Shown one piece after another: positions 1-5,637 of a stretch of 11,235 nucleotides of DNA. Numbering within the stretch: position 1 is the stretch's first letter; the number at the start of each line of letters is the position of its first letter. The notes under the pieces were generated by a model. It ran no database searches. It was not told the DNA's origin and worked only from the letters and a program-made list of their open reading frames with translations. Location of the stretch: the NCBI GenBank assembly GCA_002395925.1, contig DGVM01000205.1, positions 1 to 11,235 on the forward strand, given 5' to 3'. Position numbers and translations under genes: made by a program. The stretch comes from Bacteroidales bacterium UBA4284. GTDB taxonomy: Bacteria; Bacteroidota; Bacteroidia; Bacteroidales; UBA932.

Positions 1-388
1 GGAACTTCTCTCCCTTGTGCTTGGGTCCGATGAGGGAAACGACGCTCTGGGCCGTTCCGTCACCGAAGAATATCTTGCGTTTGCGGTAAACTACATGCTT
101 CTGCAGGTAAAGGGCTACGAGCTCTGAAGTGCAGAAGTATTTCATGGTTTCGGGAACCTTGAAACGCATCTCCTCGCACATCATGAAGTATGCGTCGATG
201 GCATGACGGGAAGAAAAGACTATCGCTGTATAATCGGGAAGGTTGATACGCTGGGCGCGGAATTCTTTTGCGCTTATGGGTTCTATAAGGAAGAACGGAA
301 CGAATTCGACGGTAGCCCCGTACTTCTCTTCCAGGGCATTGTATGCGTTGAGGTTGGAAGGTGTTTTCTGTGATACAAGTATCTTCAT
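1..388 (-). CDS. hemD: Uroporphyrinogen-III synthase, N-terminal part (cut by window start)
   Basis: About 129 residues are visible, starting with MKILVSQKTP and running off the left edge. Residues resembling Bacteroidales HemD include VPFFLIEPISAKEFR, the TAIVFSSRHAIDAYF stretch, and PETMKYFCTSELVALYLQK followed by RKRKIFFG. The enzyme closes and inverts ring D of hydroxymethylbilane to make uroporphyrinogen III, the common precursor of siroheme, cobalamin and haem, in the cytoplasm. The ATG (388-386) overlaps the TGA of the upstream DUF4271 gene (387-385) in an ATGA junction, which supports this start and suggests translational coupling. HemD next to DUF4271 is a familiar Bacteroidota arrangement. 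Whether this organism makes full haem cannot be told here. The family is poorly conserved, but the match to the Bacteroidales type is good. Confidence 0.9.
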   Translation of the reverse strand, partial: MKILVSQKTPSNLNAYNALEEKYGATVEFVPFFLIEPISAKEFRAQRINLPDYTAIVFSSRHAIDAYFMMCEEMRFKVPETMKYFCTSELVALYLQKHVVYRKRKIFFGDGTAQSVVSLIGPKHKGEKF

Positions 389-1089
389 CGCGTGCACGTG
401 AATATCAAAATGCCTGTCGGCAAAAGTTCAAGGGCGCAAAGATACAAAATAGTTGGGAAAAGCCCATATCGGGACGAAAAAATTTGCGCAGTGCGCGAAA
501 TATCAAGCAGATAGAAAATCCCTGCCTCAATCAGCAAAACCACCTTTACAGTGGTCTGTGGAAGGCGAAAAGCCTCCATCAGAAGCACCGAGGCGAAGGC
601 TGCGAGGGCGAAAAGGATGAAGTAATTGTAGAAGGCGTTGCGTACGGTGCAGGAATACTCCGCGCTGCGGCTTCTCAGGGGAGAAAGCATGTAGAAAAAC
701 TCCCGCAGCAGCACAAAGCCGGCGAGCACTGCGGCCGTGAGTGCAAGTCCTGCCTGGCGGGGGACCGCCGCCCTCCATGACGGGTCGATCAGTTGGTAAC
801 GGTCGGCGACTATGCAGAACATGATTCCGCATACCAGTGCCACCGAGTTCCGTGTCCTCGAGAAGCTTACGCTGTGCTCCACATCCTTGTTGCCTTTCCA
901 GAAGGGGATGCAGCGCAACAGCGCCGGAAATATAAGGATGATGTCTCGGAGCGCCACCACCATCAGCACCAGGGCTGCGACCATCGCGATGCGGTTCACG
1001 GTCACCTCGCTCCACATCAGGTCCGAAGCGGAGCGTGCAATAGGCGAAGTGGACATGTGCAAAGTGCCCTGGTTGAAGAGTTCCGGCAT
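385..1089 (-). CDS. DUF4271 family integral membrane protein
   Basis: This is a 234-residue hydrophobic protein with about six predicted membrane segments, near residues 34-58, 82-97, 112-132, 153-173, 180-196 and 210-230. The C-terminal stretch SSRYGLFPTILYLCALELLP is the most typical part of the DUF4271 family, which is largely confined to Bacteroidota and has no established biochemical function. It should sit in the inner membrane. Its ATG (1089-1087) overlaps the stop of the SUI1 gene in a TGATG junction, with AGGGG just upstream. A second Met at residue 12 is a possible alternative start. Its own stop overlaps the hemD start. The recurring hemD neighbourhood hints at a link to tetrapyrrole biology or merely conserved synteny; the sequence shows no cofactor site. 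Confidence 0.85.
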   Translation of the reverse strand: MPELFNQGTLHMSTSPIARSASDLMWSEVTVNRIAMVAALVLMVVALRDIILIFPALLRCIPFWKGNKDVEHSVSFSRTRNSVALVCGIMFCIVADRYQLIDPSWRAAVPRQAGLALTAAVLAGFVLLREFFYMLSPLRSRSAEYSCTVRNAFYNYFILFALAAFASVLLMEAFRLPQTTVKVVLLIEAGIFYLLDISRTAQIFSSRYGLFPTILYLCALELLPTGILIFTCTR

Positions 1090-1433
1090 CAGTTACCCCT
1101 TTTTGCGTTGTATCCGAGAGACTGCAGGAGGGCCGTCACCTTGTCGCGCAGGTCGCCCTGTATGGTGATTTCTCCGTCTTTGGCGGAACCGCCGACTCCG
1201 CAACGTGTCTTGAGGGTCTTTGCGAGGGCGGCAAGGTCGTCCTGCCTTCCCACGAAGCCCTCGATGAGCGTGACTTGCTTTCCGGCGCGCTGACGCCGGT
1301 CGATGCGGACAATGAGACGCTGCTTGCCGGGCGGCAGGGTGTCGGGTTCCTCCTCCCTGGCGCTGGTGTATTGAAAGTCGGGATTGGTGGAATAAACCAC
1401 TCCGAGTCGGGATTTCCAGTCGTTGTCTGACAT
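1089..1433 (-). CDS. yciH: SUI1/YciH-type translation initiation factor homologue
   Basis: This 114-residue protein has a short N-terminal extension (1-36) and a SUI1/eIF1-type domain (about 37-110). The diagnostic block is KTRCGVGGSAKDGEI at residues 75-89 followed by QGD at 92-94, and the C terminus LLQSLGYNAKRGN is also typical. Family members such as E. coli YciH resemble eIF1 and can influence start-site fidelity in vitro, but the bacterial protein is non-essential and its role is not settled. It is cytoplasmic and basic, as expected for a ribosome binder. The start lies 4 nt after the stop of the U32 gene and its stop overlaps the DUF4271 start, placing it in the middle of the leftward operon. 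The family call is secure; the gene symbol is by homology only. Confidence 0.93.
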   Translation of the reverse strand: MSDNDWKSRLGVVYSTNPDFQYTSAREEEPDTLPPGKQRLIVRIDRRQRAGKQVTLIEGFVGRQDDLAALAKTLKTRCGVGGSAKDGEITIQGDLRDKVTALLQSLGYNAKRGN

Positions 1434-1437
1434 GATT

Positions 1438-3180
1438 CTATGCTTTATCCACCGTCATCTCGCACTCGGCGCAGTGGAAGCCAAGTGCAAGCCGGCGGCC
1501 GTTGTTAACCAAAAACAGAGGCCCTGCAGGTTTTGCTCCCTGATACTTGGGGCACAAGCCCAGTTCGTACCTTATACAGTAGCGCGTACGCATCAGAGGG
1601 GCTTCGGCGGTATTGCGGGGGCCGCCCTCGCTCACGGGAGCCGTGCCGTCCGAGGCATGGACAGGGCGGGATTCTTGGAGAGTAACCTCCGGCAGATCGG
1701 CAGCCACACAGCGCCTCATGGCATTGATTGTCGATGCGCTGAGCAGCGGAAGTGCGCCCGGTGCATCGATACTGCGGACGTGGAAGCTGTACTGCTCCAC
1801 CCGCTTGGAAAGCTGTTCCCGCAGCATGGCCTCGGCCCGCTCCCGGTTCTCGGCTTTCTCTACATCGGCGTTGAAAGAACTCCTCACGTGCCTGCCGTCC
1901 TCGGTATAGGCATCGATGTCGAGCACAAACGCTCCGTGCACCGAAATGTCGAGCGCGACCGCCACTTCGCGGCGGGGAGGCCTGGATTCGATCTCCCTTT
2001 CGAAGGCTGCGTCGGTGTTGCGGAAGAGGCGCACTCCGGGCCGCAGGCCCTCGACCTTTTTGCAGAATACGGCGGTTCCCTCGCACCTGTCGGCCCGGAA
2101 GCCGCGCACGGCAGATCCGTCCACGAAGGCGAGCCCGTCGCCGTTTGCGAACGCAAGTCCGCGGTGTGCCGGGTTTACCGTCACCCGCTGCCCTTCCGCT
2201 GCACCCTTGACGCTTGCGACGGTCCCCACAAACTCGCCCATGGCCTTAGGAGCGTCCATGCAGGACCATTTGTCCCGCCGTCCGTCCAGCCACCAGCTGG
2301 TGTAACCCCGGTTGAAGGTCTTGTCGCTGTTGGGAACAAAGCCCCCGCTTACCCTGCCGAATGAGGAGCGGCAGTATTTGTCGGGATACTTGCGTACAAG
2401 CTCATCCAGCGCGATGCTGTATTCCCTTACCACATTGCGTACGTACGATTCGTTTTTGAGGCGTCCTTCTATCTTGAAGGAGCATATTCCGGCGTCGGCG
2501 AGGTCTTCCAGCCGCTCCAGCAGTTTGAAATCGCGAAGCGACAGCAAGGCCTTGTTCTTCACCAGCACCTTGCCATCGGAGTCTGTGAGGTCGTACAGCG
2601 AGCGGCATGCCTGGATGCATTCGCCCCGGTCGGCGCTGCGTCCGTCGAGGTATTCGGAAAGACGGCATTCGCCGCTGTAGCAGACGCAGAGCGCCCCGTG
2701 TACGAAGAACTCAAGCTCGCAGTCAACCGCGGAGCGGATGGCGCGTATGTCGTCCAGGGACAGCCCGCGTTCGAGGATGAGCCGGCTGCAGCCCGCCTCG
2801 GCGAAATGCCGCGCGGCTTCGACAGTGCGGAGCGAGCACTGGGTGGATGCATGCATGGGAACGGTAATTCCGTCCATCTGCAGAAGGCGCTCTTCGCGGA
2901 TGATGAATGCGCTCACCCCGGCATCCTGGGCGGCGAGCATCATGCTGCGCACGTCGTCCCATTCATCGTCGTGGATGAGTGTGTTGACGGTGAGGTATAT
3001 ACGTACGCCGAAGCGGCGCGCGTATTCACAAAGCTCCCTTATGTCCTGTATGCTGTTGCCGGCGGCTTTGCGGTTGCCCCAGGCGGGGCCGGCTATGTAA
3101 ACGGCATCGGCACCGCAGTCAATCGCCGCGATGCCGACCGTTTTATCCTTTGCAGGAGCGAGGAGCTCGAGAGGGCTCAT
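1438..3180 (-). CDS. U32 family protein (RlhA/TrhP-like), long Bacteroidota form
   Basis: This 580-residue protein opens with MSPLELLAPAKDKTVGIAAI and a TIM-barrel-like pattern (GADAVYIAGP, YLTVNTLIHD, ASTQCSLRTVEAARHFAEAG, RLILERGLS). The U32 signature is complete at residues 157-175 (E-F-F-V-H-G-A-L-C, then G-E-C-R-L-S). C165, C172, C188 or C192, and C233 are spaced much like the Fe-S ligands reported in UbiU-type members. FKIEGR at 235-240 is also typical. A C-terminal extension carries TRYC-x7-C and, near the end, FHCAEC, a likely second metal site. Although called peptidases, characterised members act in RNA hydroxylation (RlhA on 23S rRNA, TrhP on tRNA U34) or oxygen-independent ubiquinone hydroxylation. 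Lying beside a SUI1-like gene, an RNA role is favoured here, as inference. The ATG directly abuts the upstream TAA. Confidence 0.95.
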   Translation of the reverse strand: MSPLELLAPAKDKTVGIAAIDCGADAVYIAGPAWGNRKAAGNSIQDIRELCEYARRFGVRIYLTVNTLIHDDEWDDVRSMMLAAQDAGVSAFIIREERLLQMDGITVPMHASTQCSLRTVEAARHFAEAGCSRLILERGLSLDDIRAIRSAVDCELEFFVHGALCVCYSGECRLSEYLDGRSADRGECIQACRSLYDLTDSDGKVLVKNKALLSLRDFKLLERLEDLADAGICSFKIEGRLKNESYVRNVVREYSIALDELVRKYPDKYCRSSFGRVSGGFVPNSDKTFNRGYTSWWLDGRRDKWSCMDAPKAMGEFVGTVASVKGAAEGQRVTVNPAHRGLAFANGDGLAFVDGSAVRGFRADRCEGTAVFCKKVEGLRPGVRLFRNTDAAFEREIESRPPRREVAVALDISVHGAFVLDIDAYTEDGRHVRSSFNADVEKAENRERAEAMLREQLSKRVEQYSFHVRSIDAPGALPLLSASTINAMRRCVAADLPEVTLQESRPVHASDGTAPVSEGGPRNTAEAPLMRTRYCIRYELGLCPKYQGAKPAGPLFLVNNGRRLALGFHCAECEMTVDKA

Positions 3181-4107
3181 TTACTTGAGTGCGCTGAGTG
3201 CCTTCTGTGCGTCGGCATATCCGAGCTCGACTGCCTGCTGGAAGAACTCCTTCGCCTTTGCGATGTTCTTGGAGTTCTGATACAGAGCGCCTACGGTATA
3301 GGCTATCTGTCCGGCGTTCTTGGCCTTGGGGGCAGCCTCGAGATACTGCTCGAAGTACTTGATGGCGTCGGAATTCTTACCCGACATCTGGGAAGCCTGG
3401 CCTGCAATCTGGAGAGCCTGAGGATTCGCTGCGAATTCGTTGGCGGTCTCTGCAAACTTGACTGCGTCGGCGTACTTCTTGGCCTTGAGGGATGCCAGGG
3501 AGCGCTTGAGATACATCTTGCCGAGCTGGGAGTTGGCGTTCTTCTCCTGGCCGTTTGCGGCTGCGAGCTTGTAGGCCTCTTCGGCCTCGGCTACCTTGCC
3601 CTGGTTCTCGAGGGCCATGCCGTTGCGAAGGGCTGCTACGGCGTTGGTGGGATCGAGTTCAAGCACCTTGGCATAGCTCTCACCGGCTCCGGCGAAGTCC
3701 TTGCCGTTGAGGAGGGCGTTACCCTTGCGCATATAGCTCTCGCGGATAAGGTCCTTGGCCTCGGTGGCCTCTTCTTCCACTCCGTACTCGGCCGCTACTG
3801 CTGCGGCGTTCTGGAAGCCTGCGATTGCGGCGTCGAATTTACCATCCTGGAGGTCTCCCTTTGCTATGCGGTTGATGAGGGAAGGAATTACACTTTTGCA
3901 GGTTGCAACAAGCTCAAGCCCTTCTTCGCCGCAAGCCTCTGCCATTTTGAGGGCTTCCTGGAAGCCGGAGAGTGCGGTCTGGTAATCACCGGTGGTGAGG
4001 GACTCGTTTGCGAGCTTGGCAATTTCGGTGGCGTCAGCCATGCTTTGGGCGGACATCACGGTCGCGGCTGCGAACAGCGCTGCGATAGAAACTAAAAACT
4101 TCTTCAT
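3181..4107 (-). CDS. Secreted tetratricopeptide-repeat protein
   Basis: This 308-residue protein begins with a signal peptide, MKKFLVSIAALFAAATVMSA, with likely cleavage after residue 20. The rest is alpha-helical with TPR-like pairs near residues 29-60, 79-110, 123-156, 157-184, 193-226, 229-261 and 268-298. The clearest are AGESYAKVLELDPTNAVAAL and SDAIKYFEQYLEAAP. It contains no catalytic motif and no lipobox cysteine, so it is probably a periplasmic scaffold for protein contacts. It is the first gene of the leftward operon, about 32 nt downstream of a TAAATTTG -7 box, and its TAA directly abuts the ATG of the U32 gene. The partner cannot be inferred. Codon use is regular and fits a well-expressed protein. 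Confidence 0.87.
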   Translation of the reverse strand: MKKFLVSIAALFAAATVMSAQSMADATEIAKLANESLTTGDYQTALSGFQEALKMAEACGEEGLELVATCKSVIPSLINRIAKGDLQDGKFDAAIAGFQNAAAVAAEYGVEEEATEAKDLIRESYMRKGNALLNGKDFAGAGESYAKVLELDPTNAVAALRNGMALENQGKVAEAEEAYKLAAANGQEKNANSQLGKMYLKRSLASLKAKKYADAVKFAETANEFAANPQALQIAGQASQMSGKNSDAIKYFEQYLEAAPKAKNAGQIAYTVGALYQNSKNIAKAKEFFQQAVELGYADAQKALSALK

Positions 4108-4138
4108 ATCTGTAAGGTTTAATTTCGTTACCGAAGGG

Positions 4139-4146
4139 CAAATTTA
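4139..4146 (-). promoter_or_regulatory. Promoter -7 box for the leftward TPR-U32-SUI1-DUF4271-hemD operon
   Basis: The minus strand reads TAAATTTG, a perfect match to the Bacteroidota sigma-ABfr -7 consensus TAnnTTTG. The box ends 31 nt before the TPR gene ATG, giving a predicted leader of roughly 25 nt. No good TTTG -33 element lies at the usual 19-21 nt spacing; a TTTG on this strand at 4163-4160 is only 13 nt away. The start site is inferred, not seen. Confidence 0.65.
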
Positions 4147-4169
4147 GCAATTTTTGTTCCAAATTGCTA
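4145..4169. repeat. Perfect 9-bp inverted repeat in the divergent promoter (possible operator)
   Basis: The arms are TAGCAATTT (4145-4153) and AAATTGCTA (4161-4169), separated by the 7 nt TTGTTCC, so the centre is at 4157. The first two bases of the right arm's terminal TA (4168-4169) start the rightward -7 box, and the left arm's terminal TA starts the leftward -7 box. The site therefore lies between and touches both divergent promoters, where a dimeric regulator could act on both operons. It has no T-tract and lies in a promoter region, so a terminator is unlikely. Confidence 0.6.
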
Positions 4170-4175
4170 CCTTTG
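4168..4175 (+). promoter_or_regulatory. Promoter -7 box for the rightward aspA operon
   Basis: TACCTTTG matches the Bacteroidota -7 consensus TAnnTTTG and lies 23 nt before the aspA ATG, predicting a leader of under 20 nt. The best candidate -33 element is a weak TTTA at 4143-4146 with a 21-nt spacer. The AT-rich run TTTTTTGTT immediately before the ATG is typical of Bacteroidota leaders, which often lack Shine-Dalgarno sites. Confidence 0.65.
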
Positions 4176-4198
4176 CATTCAAATAACGATTTTTTGTT

Positions 4199-5611
4199 AT
4201 GTCACAAAACAATTTCCGCCTCGAAAGCGACCTGCTCGGCGAGCTTCAGGTGCCCGCCGACGCGTATTATGGGGTTCAGACCCAAAGGGCCCTCAACAAT
4301 TACAAGATTTCCACTACAAAGATGCTCCACTACCCGGAGTACATCATCGCGATGGCGTACGTCAAGATGGCTGCAGCTCAGGCAAATGCCGAACTGGGAG
4401 TCCTCGACCGCAAGATAGCGGATGCAATCGTTGCCGCCTGCAAGGAGATAGTGGACGGCAAGCTGCACGACCAATTCCCCGTCGATATGATGCAGGGCGG
4501 TGCCGGAACCTCCGTGAACATGAACGCCAACGAGGTCATAGCCAACCGCGCCCTGGAGCTCATGGGACACCAGAAGGGCGAATATCAGTTCTGCTCTCCC
4601 AACGACCACGTCAACTGCGCCCAGTCCACCAACGACGCATATCCTACGGCATTCCGATATACTTTCGTGCGCATGAACAAGCACCTTGTGACCAGCCTCA
4701 AGGCCCTCATCGATTCGCTGCGCGCCAAGGGAAACGAGTTCCGCGACGTCATCAAGATGGGCCGCACCCAGCTTCAGGATGCCGTTCCCATGACAAGCGG
4801 GCAGGAGTTCAACGCCTTTGCCAACAACCTGGAAGAAGAGATTGCAAACCTTGAGCGCAATGTGGTGCTGCTCAAAGAGATAAACATGGGCGGTACTGCC
4901 ATTGGCACCGGCCTCAATGCCGTTCCCGGCTTTGCCGAACTGTGCACCCAAAAGCTTTCCGAGTTCACTGGAGAGCACTTCATCAAGGCTCCCGACCTGG
5001 TTGAGGCTACGCCCGACACCGGTGCGTATGTCAGCTATTCCGCTGCGCTCAAGCGCCTTGCCATCAAGCTCAGCAAAATCTGCAACGACCTTCGTCTCAT
5101 GGCTTCCGGCCCCAGGTGCGGTCTGCACGAAATCAACCTTCCCCCTATGGCTCCCGGTTCGTCCATCATGCCCGGCAAGGTAAATCCCGTAATTCCCGAG
5201 GTTACCAACCAGGTGTGCTTCAAGGTTATAGGTAACGATACCACAGTGGCATTCGCGGCCGAGGCAGGCCAGCTGCAGCTCAACGTCATGGAGCCCGTCA
5301 TCGCAGAATCCATCCTGGAGAGCGTGACATGGCTGCGCAACGCCATCGAGACCCTCCGCGTACGCTGCATCGACGGCATCACCGTAAACGCCGAGCATTG
5401 CTACGACATGGTCAAGCACTCCATCGGCATCGTAACGGCCCTCAATCCCTACATAGGTTACAAGACATCGACCAAGGTGGCCAAGGAGGCCCTCGAAACC
5501 GGACGCAGCGTTTACGACCTCGTGCTGGAGCACGGATACATGTCCAAGGAGAAACTCGACGAGGCCCTGGATCCCAAGGCCATGACCGCCTCTCACGAAT
5601 TTATAAAATAG
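4199..5611 (+). CDS. aspA: Aspartate ammonia-lyase (aspartase)
   Basis: This 470-residue protein matches aspartase along its whole length (E. coli enzyme 478 residues). It converts L-aspartate reversibly to fumarate and ammonia in the cytoplasm, feeding anaerobic fumarate respiration in gut Bacteroidales. Visible motifs are GGAGTSVNMNANEV (100-113), LMGHQKGEYQF (121-131), NDHVNCAQSTNDAYPT (135-150), MGRTQLQDAVPMTSGQEF (187-204), and the SS-loop signature GSSIMPGKVNP (320-330) bearing the catalytic serine. LMGHQKGEYQ and NQVCFKVIGNDTTV favour aspartase over class II fumarase. The ATG has an upstream -7 box and no Shine-Dalgarno site. It is the first gene of the rightward unit, with only 26 nt to the next gene. 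Confidence 0.97.
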   Translation: MSQNNFRLESDLLGELQVPADAYYGVQTQRALNNYKISTTKMLHYPEYIIAMAYVKMAAAQANAELGVLDRKIADAIVAACKEIVDGKLHDQFPVDMMQGGAGTSVNMNANEVIANRALELMGHQKGEYQFCSPNDHVNCAQSTNDAYPTAFRYTFVRMNKHLVTSLKALIDSLRAKGNEFRDVIKMGRTQLQDAVPMTSGQEFNAFANNLEEEIANLERNVVLLKEINMGGTAIGTGLNAVPGFAELCTQKLSEFTGEHFIKAPDLVEATPDTGAYVSYSAALKRLAIKLSKICNDLRLMASGPRCGLHEINLPPMAPGSSIMPGKVNPVIPEVTNQVCFKVIGNDTTVAFAAEAGQLQLNVMEPVIAESILESVTWLRNAIETLRVRCIDGITVNAEHCYDMVKHSIGIVTALNPYIGYKTSTKVAKEALETGRSVYDLVLEHGYMSKEKLDEALDPKAMTASHEFIK

Positions 5612-5637
5612 GACCGTTTTTTGAAGTTGCCCTCAGC

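Noticed and set aside
2698..4095. 465-codon plus-strand open frame antisense to the TPR and U32 genes
   Set aside because: It is exactly opposite two strongly supported genes, its translation is low-complexity (rich in G, L, V, C) and matches no family; antisense open frames are expected from GC-biased third positions.
4202..5596. 464-codon minus-strand open frame antisense to aspA
   Set aside because: It mirrors the aspA frame almost exactly and its translation is unlike any protein I recognise; aspA itself is certain.
5329..5637. N-terminal extension of the M16-like frame back into aspA
   Set aside because: The extra 103 residues are arginine- and histidine-rich out-of-frame aspA sequence; the GTG at 5638 directly precedes a normal signal peptide.
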